Shown: positions 41,957-51,212 of the stretch, piece by piece
Layout of the letters: the number at the start of each line of letters is the position of its first letter
Position numbering within the stretch: position 1 is the stretch's first letter
Assembly: GCA_965205365.1 (NCBI GenBank)
Contig: CBDBGT010000005.1
Coordinates: 558,001-622,000 of the forward strand
Source of the DNA: JALZUR01 sp965205365
GTDB lineage: Bacteria > Bdellovibrionota > Bdellovibrionia > Bdellovibrionales > UBA1609
DNA: 64,000 bases
Direction of reading: 5' to 3'
The notes under the pieces: generated by a model
What the model saw: only the letters and a program-made list of their open reading frames with translations
The model's database searches: none
What the model was told of the DNA's origin: nothing
Translations under genes and position numbers: made by a program

Positions 41957-44680
41957 TTAATTGGTTAAGCTAAGACCTATAAAAAATTCAGGTGGATTAG
42001 AATAAACACTAGAGTTTAAAAATTTATATGCTCCAATTTGTAAGCTTATAGGAAGGTGGTAGAGGAGCTTTCCTTCAAAGATGAGCTCACCTCCGGCAGA
42101 ATATAGTGGAGTTGAGTGGTCAATAGGGCTATTGTTTATAAAGTTAGCACCCTTTACAAAGCCGTAGTCAGCAGTAAGTGCTCCAGTGATGCGGTTGAAA
42201 AAACCAGGCAAAAGTCCAGGGCCCCAATTGATGTTTAAAATAGGAAAACGGTATTCAAAATGTGTAATTGTAAAAGACTTGGTTGCAAATATGGCACCTG
42301 TGGGAAGTCCTCTTAAGGCAAAGGATTCAGGTGAAGTGTATCTATAGGGTTGGTTTAAAGAGTTTGATGCAAAAACAAATGGAAGGGTTTTATTGTTTAT
42401 CTTAGTATGAAGGCCAAAAATCAACCGATGGGTTTTAATTAAAGGGGATCTAGTAAAAAGTTTTAAGCTAAGGCTTCCTTGAGTGTAGTCAAAGTGTGTT
42501 GCTTTTGAAATGTGGTGCTTGAGTCCAAGATTTAAGGTGTAGCCTTTTTGGGGAGCAAGTTCTCTAGGGCGTAAAATGGAGTTATTGTAAAAAAGGTTTA
42601 AAGATAAGCCAAGGCGTTTAATCTTGTTATTTGTTCCAATCTCTGTAGAGTTCCAAAAAGTATTTAGAAATAAATTTAATTTTTTGTCAAAACCACTTTG
42701 AAAGTTGTAGGCTGTTCCAAGTTCTGCAAAAGTTGATTCTCTAAACAAATTTAAGGAAAGAGGTTTACTCAACAAACCTGCTGAAAATAAAATAGGTAAC
42801 TTAAAGTGGCGAGAAGTATAGTTTAGGCTTGTGGAGGTTTTTTTTATAATGGTGTCAGTGGAAACGTCTAAAGAGTATGAGTTAAGTCCAAGGGGGTCTT
42901 GGCTGCCAACATTAATGCCGTATAAGAATTCTCCAGAAAACCCATAAGGGCTTACTGTGGCGGTGGGGATAATATAGTGGGGTTTGAGTTGAGAAAAAGA
43001 GGAGTAAGGAGAGTATTTTAGATTTGATTTTTCAGAGAAAGAAAAAGATTGAGATTCGTTTAGAATGTCTATGGGTTTTTCATTGCTTTTTAGGCTATTT
43101 AAATCACTAGAGAAAATATGAGGCCCGTTTGATAAAATTCGAGAAGATAAAATATCATTTTCACCTTTAAAGTTTAAAGAAATTATACCTGAATGGATTT
43201 GTGTGCTTTTTTTAAGGTTAATATTTTTAAGGTGTTTTATTCCTTTAGATTCATATAGGACATAAAAAGTATGGTTATTTTTTTCAAGGCCAATAAGGTG
43301 ATCTACTGAAAAAAGACGGGTTTGATTTAGTGTATTGATGTTTATAGAGATTAGGATTTCTTTAGCATGGGGTTTTTTTAATGCGAACAAAACTGTTGAT
43401 TTATTTTTAATTCTTGGTAGGGAAAGGCGTTTTTGTCCAGAGGTTTTAAAAATTTGTGTGGCTTGGTTAAGTTTCTTTAAAGCTCCAAAATAAAGAGATT
43501 GCTCATTTATTTTGCTATCAATAAAGGTTATGTTGTCATTTTCAGAAATATCAAAGCCTTGAATGTTTTGGTTTTTGCTTAAGCAGGTGGTTTTTTTAGT
43601 TTTAAGGTTAAATTTAAATAGTGAGTAAATTTGATGGTCTTGGTTTTTAAGGTTGAGGCTTAAGTAGTAAATATTTTTCTTATGAACCTGAAAATCTAAG
43701 ATACTATGAGCTGTAAATAAAACCTTAGGTTTGTTTTTTTCATCTTGATTAATGAGTTCATCGAAAAGATAAGCGTCTTTTCTGACAAAATAAAGACTGT
43801 TTGTGGTTTTATCCCATTTTGGAAGCCGTCCAAGAAAGGTGTGTTTTAAAGGGGTTGTTTTTTTATCTTTTCCAAAAAGAAGTTTCCAAGAGGAGTAAAG
43901 GCTTTTTCCGCTACTTTTTTTGTAACCCCCATTAATAAGGTATGGAAAGCGGCCGGAAAAAATTTCATGAGCTCTAGCAGCATCTTTAATACTTGCAAAT
44001 GACTCTTGGTTAAGCCAGCCTCCATAGATATAAGGAGTTGATCCAAAGGGGTATAGGTTAGAGGAGCTTTCGTTTGCAATGGAAATGTTTGAACCTTTAA
44101 GCTCATCTTTTAAAGCTTTATAAGAGGCGGTTCGTAGCCTTCCACCTTGTGAAAGGTGTGTTTCAGTGAAGATAGCAATACCTTCCTGGTACCATGTGGG
44201 CATAAAGTATCCTGGAGCTATGGTGCTTCCAAAGATCCAGCGAAGAGGTGTGAATAGGTTTTTTGTGTTGTGGAAGCTTAAAATATGTGTGTATTCATGT
44301 ACTAAGAGTTCATATATCCAGTCTTTATATTGCCCAACAGCTGAGCTTGAATTTGGAGTCACAGGCTGGAGGGTGATAATTGGGTAGGGGAAAAAGGTTG
44401 CACTTGCGTTTGAAAAGCCTTTTGTGTGATCAATTATAATAAAGGTATTTTTAGGGTGTTTACTTGAGAATTGTTTTAAGGCTGTAAATGCTTCCTCAGC
44501 TTTTTGGGCAACAAGGTTACCATAAGTAGAATAGTTTTTATCTACGACCACAGTGAAGTGCTTAGACTTAATTTTAGTCCAGTTGTACTTATAGGGTAAG
44601 AGTGCGTTTGCTTTTATGGAAAAGCTTGCTAGAATAGTAAGCGATAAAATTTTTAAGAGAAATGAATGGTACAGTTTCAT
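41957..44680 (-). CDS. Metallopeptidase/propeller/outer-membrane barrel fusion protein
   Basis: 907 residues with a signal peptide (LLKILSLTILASFSIKANA). Residues 30-190: gluzincin-type peptidase domain with HEYTHIL (zinc HExxH) and a downstream Glu in WYQEGIAIFTE. Residues 280-540: repeated short strands like a TolB-type propeller (LPKWDKTTNSLYFVRKD, IQGFDISENDNITFID). Residues 570-907: a barrel resembling the surface-antigen (Omp85 C-terminal) class (GYTLNLGLKHHI, SFALRGLPTGAIF, YRFPILNINWG). The protease domain is therefore probably tethered at the outer membrane; its substrate is unknown. Confidence 0.82.
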   Translation of the reverse strand: MKLYHSFLLKILSLTILASFSIKANALLPYKYNWTKIKSKHFTVVVDKNYSTYGNLVAQKAEEAFTALKQFSSKHPKNTFIIIDHTKGFSNASATFFPYPIITLQPVTPNSSSAVGQYKDWIYELLVHEYTHILSFHNTKNLFTPLRWIFGSTIAPGYFMPTWYQEGIAIFTETHLSQGGRLRTASYKALKDELKGSNISIANESSSNLYPFGSTPYIYGGWLNQESFASIKDAARAHEIFSGRFPYLINGGYKKSSGKSLYSSWKLLFGKDKKTTPLKHTFLGRLPKWDKTTNSLYFVRKDAYLFDELINQDEKNKPKVLFTAHSILDFQVHKKNIYYLSLNLKNQDHQIYSLFKFNLKTKKTTCLSKNQNIQGFDISENDNITFIDSKINEQSLYFGALKKLNQATQIFKTSGQKRLSLPRIKNKSTVLFALKKPHAKEILISININTLNQTRLFSVDHLIGLEKNNHTFYVLYESKGIKHLKNINLKKSTQIHSGIISLNFKGENDILSSRILSNGPHIFSSDLNSLKSNEKPIDILNESQSFSFSEKSNLKYSPYSSFSQLKPHYIIPTATVSPYGFSGEFLYGINVGSQDPLGLNSYSLDVSTDTIIKKTSTSLNYTSRHFKLPILFSAGLLSKPLSLNLFRESTFAELGTAYNFQSGFDKKLNLFLNTFWNSTEIGTNNKIKRLGLSLNLFYNNSILRPRELAPQKGYTLNLGLKHHISKATHFDYTQGSLSLKLFTRSPLIKTHRLIFGLHTKINNKTLPFVFASNSLNQPYRYTSPESFALRGLPTGAIFATKSFTITHFEYRFPILNINWGPGLLPGFFNRITGALTADYGFVKGANFINNSPIDHSTPLYSAGGELIFEGKLLYHLPISLQIGAYKFLNSSVYSNPPEFFIGLSLTN

Positions 44681-44757
44681 GGTTTTAGGTTCCTATCATT
44701 TGACTTGGGTTGTGAAAGACTTAGAATTATTGTATATGACAATGGGAGAAAAAGTAT

Positions 44758-45333
44758 ATGAGAAAAAAAGTCTATCTAGTGTTTTGTGTAGTTTTGTTTC
44801 TAGGCTTAACAAATTGTGCTAGCAGAAAGAAAAACAGTGACGAAAAGGGAATAGCTATTCTTCAACCTGATACAGGTTCAAAAGAAGGTGGGCAATTATT
44901 AGGTGGTGTATCAAAGGATGGTAGTGTTCTGGATAGAACAGGTGTTGTAGATCCAGGCCTAAGTTTAACCGTTGCAGGTAGTGATACAGGAGGGTTTGAA
45001 GGTTTGTATACAGTCAATTTTGAATATGACAGGGCAAGCTTAACTGATGAATCAAGAGCATTGTTGGCGAGCAATGTGGATTGGATTAAAGTGAACACCA
45101 GTAAGATTGTTCAGCTTGAAGGCCACTGTGATGAAAGAGGTTCTACAGAATATAACCTTGCACTTGGTGATAGAAGAGCAAGGTCAGTGAAAGAGTACTT
45201 AACATCCTTAGGCATTGATCCTCGTAGATTGATTGTTATTAGTTATGGTAAAGAAAAACTTTTATCTGTGGGTGACTCTGAATCAGATCATTTTAAAAAC
45301 AGAAGAGTGAATTTTTTACCTATTGATCAGTAA
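44758..45333 (+). CDS. pal: Peptidoglycan-associated lipoprotein Pal
   Basis: 191 residues. Lipobox LTNC after a hydrophobic leader, then a Ser/Gly linker and an OmpA-like domain: VNFEYDRASLTDESRALL, VQLEGHCDERGSTEYNLALGDRRA and GIDPRRLIVISYGKEK. Binds peptidoglycan from the outer membrane as part of the Tol-Pal system. The Tol genes are not in the window, but two further envelope lipoproteins follow in the same operon. Confidence 0.92.
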   Translation: MRKKVYLVFCVVLFLGLTNCASRKKNSDEKGIAILQPDTGSKEGGQLLGGVSKDGSVLDRTGVVDPGLSLTVAGSDTGGFEGLYTVNFEYDRASLTDESRALLASNVDWIKVNTSKIVQLEGHCDERGSTEYNLALGDRRARSVKEYLTSLGIDPRRLIVISYGKEKLLSVGDSESDHFKNRRVNFLPIDQ

Positions 45334-45335
45334 AC

Positions 45336-45683
45336 ATGGTAAGGCCTGAGTTTAGTATTGAATTTAACAAGGGCTTAAAAAAGACTTTTGTCCTATGCTT
45401 TTTTTTAATAAGTGTTTTTTTAACAGCTTGTGCAGGTCGGCCACCGTTAATTGAGCAAGCAAAAGCTGTGGAGGCATTAAAATATGCAAAAAAAAATTAT
45501 GCAGCAAAATATGCAAAGGCATACTATCATAAAGGGAATGACTATTTAAAAAAAGCACACCAATATTATGAGAACAGGGTGTATTCAAAAGCTAAGCAAG
45601 CATATGATAGAGCCAGACTTTACTTTGAAAAATCTGAAATTAAAGCTCGTATTTTTCAGATTAAAAGGGGAGGAGAGTTTTGA
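45336..45683 (+). CDS. Small lipoprotein, DUF4398-like
   Basis: 115 residues with lipobox LTAC near residue 32, then two helices rich in Ala, Lys and Tyr (KAVEALKYAKKNYAAKYAKA, AKQAYDRARLYFEKSE) as in DUF4398/TPR-like lipoproteins commonly encoded behind pal. Two bases after pal and overlapping the next gene by four. Role in the envelope inferred from context. Confidence 0.72.
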   Translation: MVRPEFSIEFNKGLKKTFVLCFFLISVFLTACAGRPPLIEQAKAVEALKYAKKNYAAKYAKAYYHKGNDYLKKAHQYYENRVYSKAKQAYDRARLYFEKSEIKARIFQIKRGGEF

Positions 45684-46330
45684 GGGTTTTATTAGTAATT
45701 TTACTTGTGTCTACACTCTTTGGTTGTGTGAGTTTAAAAATTCGAAACGATAAAAATAAAGTAAAAACAGAGTCCACACTGGTTTTACAACTTAGACAGC
45801 AGATTGCAGATTTAAGGGCAAAGAACTTAAAGTATGAGGAGCAATTTAGAATAGGTAGTGGAAAGATTGAGGAGCTTGAAATTATTAATAGACGTTTTCA
45901 AGAGAGTAGTCAAAAAAGACTTGGTGAAGAAAGCCAACAACTTCAGGCTTATAAGGACTCAGTGTCTGAATTGGTTGCAGAAAAGAAAAAATTAGATATT
46001 GAGGTTTTAAGGCTTAGAGAGGAAAATAAAAAAGTAAGAATAGCCATTGTAGCTGCTAGAAAAACTGCAAAACAACATTTAAACGAGGGTGATAAATACT
46101 TTGATGATAAAAAGTGGTTTAAGGCTGCGTCAGAATTTCAGTTATACCGGGATAAAGTGTCATCTAAAAAAAGTGAAAGTTACGCTCTTATAACCTATAA
46201 GATAGGAGTCTGTTTTCAAGAGCTTGGTATGGAAAAAGAAGCTAAGACTTTTTATAAATCAGTGGTTTCAAATTATAAAAAATTTAAAGCTGCTAAATAT
46301 GCAGAATACAGACTAGCTAATTTAAAATAG
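45680..46330 (+). CDS. CpoB/YbgF-like coiled-coil TPR lipoprotein
   Basis: 216 residues from TTG with AGGAGAG upstream. Lipobox STLFGC, a long coiled coil (residues 30-125), then a TPR part (AKQHLNEGDKYFDDKKWFKAASEFQLYRDK, YKIGVCFQELGMEKEAKTFY). This architecture and its place behind pal match CpoB/YbgF, which links Tol-Pal to peptidoglycan synthesis; the lipobox replaces the usual plain signal peptide. Confidence 0.78.
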   Translation: MRVLLVILLVSTLFGCVSLKIRNDKNKVKTESTLVLQLRQQIADLRAKNLKYEEQFRIGSGKIEELEIINRRFQESSQKRLGEESQQLQAYKDSVSELVAEKKKLDIEVLRLREENKKVRIAIVAARKTAKQHLNEGDKYFDDKKWFKAASEFQLYRDKVSSKKSESYALITYKIGVCFQELGMEKEAKTFYKSVVSNYKKFKAAKYAEYRLANLK

Positions 46331-46332
46331 AT

Positions 46333-47385
46333 TTGAAAAATAGTAATAAATTTATTTTAGGAATTGAAACCACCTGTGATGATACTTCTGTTGGGTTGGT
46401 TCAAGTTAATGGGGAGGTTATTGCCCTTAACAAATGGGCTAATGATGATGACCATATACCTTTTGGCGGAATTATTCCAGAGAGAGCTTCTAGGAATCAT
46501 TTAAAGGTTTTAGTTCCTCTTATAGAGAAAATTTTAAACAATAATAATGTAAAAGGTAAGGACTTATACGGTATTGCTGTAGCTAACCGCCCAGGGCTAC
46601 AGGGATCTTTAATTGTAGGAGTGGTTACAGCTCAAACATTGGGGTTAATATTTAAAACTCCAGTTATTGGAATCAATCATTTAGAGGGGCATATGCAGTC
46701 ACCGTGGTTAGTAGATAAGGGGGAAGAGGTAAAGTTAGAACCTTACCCACAAGTGTCTTTAATTGTAAGCGGGGGCCATACACAACTTATTTATAGTGAA
46801 AAATTTGGATCTTATAGAATTTTAGGAAAAACTAGGGATGATGCTGTTGGTGAAGCCATTGATAAGTTTGCAAATGTTATAGGTTTAGGCTTTCCTGGTG
46901 GGCCTAAGGTTGATAAGGCAGCACAAAAAGGAAAAAACGATTTTTATGTGTTCCCTTGCCCTATGATGAAAGAACCAAACTATGACTTTAGTTTTTCAGG
47001 TTTAAAGGCTGCAGGTATTAGATTGGTTGAAAAAATGAATTTTAAAAAAGAAGTTTTTTCCAAAGAGGTTGTTAACAATTTAGCAGCTTCATATTTAAAA
47101 AGTGCAGTGGATGTGTTAATCTATAAACTTGAGAGGTCTTTGCTTGAATATAAGCCTAAGGTTTTTACAATTGTTGGTGGAGTGAGTGCAAACTCATTAC
47201 TTAGGAGTAGAGCCGTTGACCTTTCAGATAAACTTAAGGTTCCATTAGAGCTTGCAAAGCTTAAGTATTGTACTGATAACGGTGCAATGATTGCTTTGTC
47301 AGGAGCTAAGAGGTTAGAGGGTAGCTTTAAGATTGAGAAAAATCTTCAAATATATGCTCGCTCACAACCAGAGGATTTTTCATGA
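46333..47385 (+). CDS. tsaD: tRNA N6-threonylcarbamoyladenosine transferase TsaD
   Basis: 350 residues, TTG start directly after the previous stop. ILGIETTCDDTSVGLV, NHLEGHM (metal His residues), SLIVSGGHTQLIY, FANVIGLGFPGGPKVDKAA and IVGGVSANSLLR are TsaD signatures. Catalyses t6A37 formation in ANN-reading tRNAs with TsaB/C/E partners not in the window. Stop overlaps rsmA (ATGA). Confidence 0.95.
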   Translation: MKNSNKFILGIETTCDDTSVGLVQVNGEVIALNKWANDDDHIPFGGIIPERASRNHLKVLVPLIEKILNNNNVKGKDLYGIAVANRPGLQGSLIVGVVTAQTLGLIFKTPVIGINHLEGHMQSPWLVDKGEEVKLEPYPQVSLIVSGGHTQLIYSEKFGSYRILGKTRDDAVGEAIDKFANVIGLGFPGGPKVDKAAQKGKNDFYVFPCPMMKEPNYDFSFSGLKAAGIRLVEKMNFKKEVFSKEVVNNLAASYLKSAVDVLIYKLERSLLEYKPKVFTIVGGVSANSLLRSRAVDLSDKLKVPLELAKLKYCTDNGAMIALSGAKRLEGSFKIEKNLQIYARSQPEDFS

Positions 47386-48176
47386 AGGTTGGAGAGGTAA
47401 AGGCGCTTTTAGAGGAACTTGATATAAAGCCATTAAAGTCTTTAGGGCAGAATTTTTTAGTGGATGAGTCTATTATACAAAAAATTTGTAGTTATAAGAA
47501 TCTAAATGATTTTAATAAAATTATTGAAATAGGACCAGGCCTAGGGAGTTTGACTAATAAGTTTAAAGATTTTAAAAAAAAAGTTTCTTTAGTAGAGCTT
47601 GACAAAGCCCTTTCAAACTACTGGATAAGCAAGGGGTATGATGTTCACTGTACAGATGCTTTAAAATTTAATTGGAGGAGTGTTGGTGTAAATGAGATTT
47701 TAATCTCTAACTTGCCATATCAAATTTCCTCACGGTTATTAATTGAGCTTTTTTGTATAGAATCTTCGTTTAAAGAAATGATTTTAATGTTTCAAAAAGA
47801 GGTGGGGAATAGAATTAGTGCTCAACCAGAGGATAAAAAAGAGTACGGACTTCTTTCAATTGTTTGTCAACTTGGGTGGAGAGTTCAAACGGTGACTAAA
47901 GTTTCAAGTAAGTGTTTTTACCCTTCTCCAGAAGTTGAAAGTGTAGTACTCTCGTTTTCTAAGAAACCTTTAAAAGAACTTAAGAATAAAAAAGCTTTTG
48001 TGAACCATTTAAAACTGCTTTTTGGGGCAAGACGGAAAAAAATGAAGAGTGTTTTTAAAAACTATAAAGTAAAGTGGCCTGAGGAGTTAAAGCATTATTT
48101 AGAAAAACGTCCTGATCAAATCAATGCCCATGAGCATTTTATGCTATATCAATTTGTTGAGACAGATAATGCCTAG
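47382..48176 (+). CDS. rsmA: 16S rRNA dimethyladenosine transferase RsmA (KsgA)
   Basis: 264 residues. LGQNFLVDESIIQKI, IIEIGPGLGSLTNKF (SAM loop), ISNLPYQISSRLLIELF (catalytic NLPY) and FGARRKKMKSVFKNY match KsgA/RsmA, which dimethylates two adenines at the 3' end of 16S rRNA. Translationally coupled on both sides. Confidence 0.95.
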   Translation: MKVGEVKALLEELDIKPLKSLGQNFLVDESIIQKICSYKNLNDFNKIIEIGPGLGSLTNKFKDFKKKVSLVELDKALSNYWISKGYDVHCTDALKFNWRSVGVNEILISNLPYQISSRLLIELFCIESSFKEMILMFQKEVGNRISAQPEDKKEYGLLSIVCQLGWRVQTVTKVSSKCFYPSPEVESVVLSFSKKPLKELKNKKAFVNHLKLLFGARRKKMKSVFKNYKVKWPEELKHYLEKRPDQINAHEHFMLYQFVETDNA

Positions 48177-48630
48177 GGGAAAAAAAGGAGTTTCATCTTT
48201 TTTAATTCAAAATAAAAAAGCCAGGTACAACTATGAGATTATAGAAACCATTGAGGCTGGTATTAGCCTTAAAGGGAGTGAAGTTAAAGCCTTAAGACAG
48301 AGAAAAGGAGAGCTTTTAGAAGCTTTTTTTATCTTTAGAAAAATGGAGTTGTATTTACAAAATGCACACATACCAGAGTATACCAATGGTGGGTATGCAA
48401 ACCATAAACCCTTAAGGCTTAGAAAGATTCTTTTACACCGCAAAGAAATTGATCGTATGTTTAGTCATGTAAAGGAAAGAGGAATTAGTTTAGTTCCTAT
48501 GAAAATGTATGTTAAAGCAGGAAAAATTAAACTTCTTGTTGGTTTAGGTAAAGGTAAGAATAAAGAGGATAAGAGACAAGCTTCTCGTGAAAAAGATGAT
48601 AGAAAACAAATTAGAAAGCACTTAAGTTAA
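48169..48630 (+). CDS. smpB: SsrA-binding protein SmpB
   Basis: 153 residues. FLIQNKKARYNYEIIETIEAGISLKGSEVKAL and KILLHRKEIDRM, with the basic tail KNKEDKRQASREKDDRKQI, are SmpB. It delivers tmRNA to stalled ribosomes. The ATG at 48169 (eight-base overlap with rsmA) gives the conventional N-terminus; the frame from 48124 is too long. An IS1595 element sits directly after the stop codon. Confidence 0.94.
   Translation: MPRGKKGVSSFLIQNKKARYNYEIIETIEAGISLKGSEVKALRQRKGELLEAFFIFRKMELYLQNAHIPEYTNGGYANHKPLRLRKILLHRKEIDRMFSHVKERGISLVPMKMYVKAGKIKLLVGLGKGKNKEDKRQASREKDDRKQIRKHLS
48623..48630 (+). repeat. Target-site duplication TAAGTTAA, left copy
   Basis: Eight-base direct repeat also at 49383-49390, the size expected for IS1595. 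The left copy includes the smpB stop codon TAA. Confidence 0.9.
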
Positions 48631-49382
48631 GGTTCATGGGTAGTTAAGAGGGTTACGACGCAGCATAGAAAGAATTAATCTATAGAGGTCTTCATTTCTG
48701 TGATTGAACCTAAACTCACACTCCTTTAAATGCAAATAAAAAGTATTCTTATGCATTCCTCTAAATTTAGAAAGTCTTACTTTGGCTAAGCCCCAAAAAT
48801 TCTCTATTCCATTAATATGGTTTTTAACTTTTCCTTCAGCTTTTGAAAATTCATTTTTTCCATGATGAACTCTGTAGTGTTTTTTATAACCCATATCCAC
48901 AAGACCATCATACGTCCTAAAGCCATCTGTATAAACTGTAGACTCCTTGCTTATTTTAGCCCGTATAAGAGGGAGAATCTCGTTTTTAGAGCAGTTTTTA
49001 ATAATCTGAGTATAAACCTTACCATTTCTTTTTTTAAGCCCAAAGACAATGGTTTTACCTCTAGCTCCTCTTCCGCGAAGACCTCTAACTCTCCTTGCTC
49101 CAAAATAACTTTCATCCAGTTCTATTTCACCAGAGTCAAAAAGGCTTTCTTGTTCGCATTGCTCAACTATTTTTGATCGTACTTTTTTTAAAATATTTCC
49201 TATAGTTTTTCTGTTAAGCTTTGTTAATTCTGAAATCTGTTGAGTTGTTAAATCACTGGCAAAAAGCTTGATAATCTCCCTGAATTTAGCCTCTGAAATT
49301 CTTGAACGAGCAAAATACCTATTTTTCACAGTGATAATAATAAGTTAACTCCCTTCAAAGTCAACTTAACTACCCATGAACC
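48631..49382 (-). mobile_element. Complete IS1595-family element, 752 bp
   Basis: Perfect 18-base inverted repeats GGTTCATGGGTAGTTAAG (48631-48648) and complement (49365-49382), flanked by the 8-bp duplication TAAGTTAA. One complete transposase gene. It landed exactly behind smpB without harming its coding sequence. Confidence 0.93.
48634..49329 (-). CDS. IS1595-family (ISXO2-like) transposase
   Basis: 231 residues. N-terminal helix-turn-helix (TTQQISELTKLNRKTIGNIL); ISXO2-like DDE domain: IELDESYFGARRVRG (Asp-Glu), STVYTDGFRTYDGL (Asp) and INGIENFWGLAKVRLSKFRG (Asn-Glu with the family's typical GIENFW). It lacks the N-terminal zinc finger of larger members, which agrees with its short length. 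Confidence 0.93.
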   Translation of the reverse strand: MKNRYFARSRISEAKFREIIKLFASDLTTQQISELTKLNRKTIGNILKKVRSKIVEQCEQESLFDSGEIELDESYFGARRVRGLRGRGARGKTIVFGLKKRNGKVYTQIIKNCSKNEILPLIRAKISKESTVYTDGFRTYDGLVDMGYKKHYRVHHGKNEFSKAEGKVKNHINGIENFWGLAKVRLSKFRGMHKNTFYLHLKECEFRFNHRNEDLYRLILSMLRRNPLNYP

Positions 49383-49390
49383 TAAGTTAA
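49383..49390 (+). repeat. Target-site duplication TAAGTTAA, right copy
   Basis: Matches 48623-48630. Confidence 0.9.
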
Positions 49391-49496
49391 TTTAAGTATA
49401 GAGGTGTTCTCACTAACATATAAGGTCTTTACTAGAATTTAAAGTTTAAAAAAAAATCAAGTTAGTGATCAAAATGATAAAGACAATGATCTAACA

Positions 49497-49997
49497 GTGA
49501 TTAAAGGCTCTAATAAAAAAGCAGAGGGAGATGTTATTATTGTTTCTGGGGTGGTTAGCGATGGGGAGTGTCGCCTTGTTCAAAATGCTTTGGTTGAAAT
49601 TTGGCAAGCGTGTTCAAGTGGTAAATATAATCATCCAGGTGACCCTAATCTTGCAAAACTAGATCCAAATTTTCAATACTGGGGGCGGTCTATTACAAAC
49701 TCAAAAGGAGAATACAGTTTTAAAACCATTAGACCAGGTCAGTATGAAGCAACAAGTAGTTGGATAAGACCTTCTCATATTCATTTAAAGGTTCATAAAA
49801 GAGGGTATGAGGAACTAACAACTCAAATGTATTTTAAAGATGACCCCCATAATATGGGAGATAGAATTCTTCAATCATTGAATAGCGAAGAGAGGAAAAG
49901 AGTTGTTGTAAATTTTAAGAAACCAACAGATCAATTTGGCAATGTTAGGGACACTCCTAAAGTAGGGCAGTTTAATATTACAATTAAGAATTTATGA
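49497..49997 (+). CDS. Intradiol ring-cleavage dioxygenase family protein, 5'-truncated
   Basis: 166 residues from GTG. ALVEIWQACSSGKYNHPGD (first Tyr ligand), RPGQYEATSS (second Tyr) and WIRPSHIHLKVHKRGYEELTTQMYF (two His ligands) match protocatechuate 3,4-dioxygenase-like proteins. Family members begin some 40 residues earlier. The codons directly upstream (NDLTVIKGSNKKAEG across the GTG) are still homologous, but a stop near 49440 and no start codon precede them. The gene has therefore probably lost its 5' end and may be inactive. The IS1595 lies just upstream. Confidence 0.75.
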   Translation: MIKGSNKKAEGDVIIVSGVVSDGECRLVQNALVEIWQACSSGKYNHPGDPNLAKLDPNFQYWGRSITNSKGEYSFKTIRPGQYEATSSWIRPSHIHLKVHKRGYEELTTQMYFKDDPHNMGDRILQSLNSEERKRVVVNFKKPTDQFGNVRDTPKVGQFNITIKNL

Positions 49998-50360
49998 TTG
50001 AAAGAAAGGGGAAGGAGAAGAGGTAGAGATGAAGGTGGTAAGTCGCGTATCAGTGTTCAAGTGAGTAAATCCGTGGAGAAGTAGTTGATATCCAGGCGTG
50101 GGATAGGTTTTTAGAGTTCTTTTTTTCATCGTTCAGACTGGGCAAGTAAACGTTTCGTATCTAGGAAATATTATATCCGTATAAACAGGAGTATTGAATT
50201 GATCAGGATAGAGTTTTTTTAAAACTTATAATAGATCTGGGTTTGAAGGGTTAAGAGCTTTTCCATATCCGTAATGTTATTATCAGTAAAATCTCTTAAA
50301 AAATTGCCCATGGTTTGGGGTAAGGACTATGTAACCTTTCATAGCTTTTCAGACTTTAGT
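49998..50360. other. Intergenic, possibly decayed coding DNA
   Basis: Both strands are broken by stops. On the minus strand, short open stretches near 50290-50340 (MGNFLRDFTDNNITDMEKLL) and 50000-50130 (RTLKTYPTPGYQLLLHGFTH) look protein-like but in different frames, so this may be a decayed gene. Family not recognised. Confidence 0.35.
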
Positions 50361-51212
50361 TTAAAAAAATTTCTGTAATTCATCAATAAAACTCTGGTAA
50401 GCCTCTTCACAGCTAGGAGCATTTTTTATTCCTGAAGCGATACTTGGCCACCCACTTTTCAGTAGGCTCAAATCTATTTCCCTTAAAAACTCTATCAGAT
50501 TATTTGGAAGAGTTGTTTTTCTGTATTCAAAAGAAGCATGAAGTGCCTTTTTTAAAGTGGCACCATCTGCCTTGGGTAGAAAATATGCTAAATCAAAAAT
50601 ATCTTTAGAGCGAGAATTATTTTCTCCTCGATCCACCAATGCATGAATCTTTTCTGCAATCATGGTTTCAATGGGATAAACAAACCAGCTAAGGTCATTT
50701 TTTCCAATTAATTCAGGAGTACTCTTTTTTATTGGCTTTGGAGTGACAGGGTCACCAATGCCAAGGTCAAAATGAATAATTTGTGCTCGTTTAATATTTG
50801 TTAACACCTGGCCAATTCCTGCCCGAAAAACCTGACGTATGCCACCGTACTCACCTTGAGTTTGGAGATCAATTTGCTTCTCAAAGCAAAACCATACGGC
50901 ATCGCTTAGATCTTTTTCTGCGGCCAACCTTGTTTGTTCCAAAGCGCTTTGAATGTTTGACTTCACTAAAAGAGCATCAAGGTCAATTGTGTACCTGTTT
51001 GAGTTATAAATGCGAAGTCCTACATATCCACCTTTAAAAACAAGAGAGTTAAAAAGTTTTTTATCAGTAATTAAACGTGCAAGTAATCTTTCCAAGAGAA
51101 AATTAGTGGCAACAATTTGATAACTTAAGTTTTTCTTTTGAGCTAGATTGGAGAGTCTTTGCTTTATTGATGTTGTTTGATCTTTTAACTTCATTAAACA
51201 ATGGCTTCCCAA
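50361..51212 (-). CDS. abiEii: AbiEii-family nucleotidyltransferase toxin
   Basis: 283 residues. LVFKGGYVGLRIY followed by RYTIDLDALLVKSN is the GG...DLDA nucleotidyltransferase core; TMIAEKIHALVDRGENNSRSKDIFDLAYFL is the AbiEii/AbiGii Lys-containing motif. Toxin of the AbiE type IV toxin-antitoxin and phage abortive-infection system. Overlaps the antitoxin gene by 19 bases. Confidence 0.92.
   Translation of the reverse strand: MGSHCLMKLKDQTTSIKQRLSNLAQKKNLSYQIVATNFLLERLLARLITDKKLFNSLVFKGGYVGLRIYNSNRYTIDLDALLVKSNIQSALEQTRLAAEKDLSDAVWFCFEKQIDLQTQGEYGGIRQVFRAGIGQVLTNIKRAQIIHFDLGIGDPVTPKPIKKSTPELIGKNDLSWFVYPIETMIAEKIHALVDRGENNSRSKDIFDLAYFLPKADGATLKKALHASFEYRKTTLPNNLIEFLREIDLSLLKSGWPSIASGIKNAPSCEEAYQSFIDELQKFF

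Noticed and set aside
48124..48168. Longer SmpB reading frame
   Set aside because: The added residues are the rsmA 3' end read in another frame; the ATG at 48169 gives the standard SmpB N-terminus.
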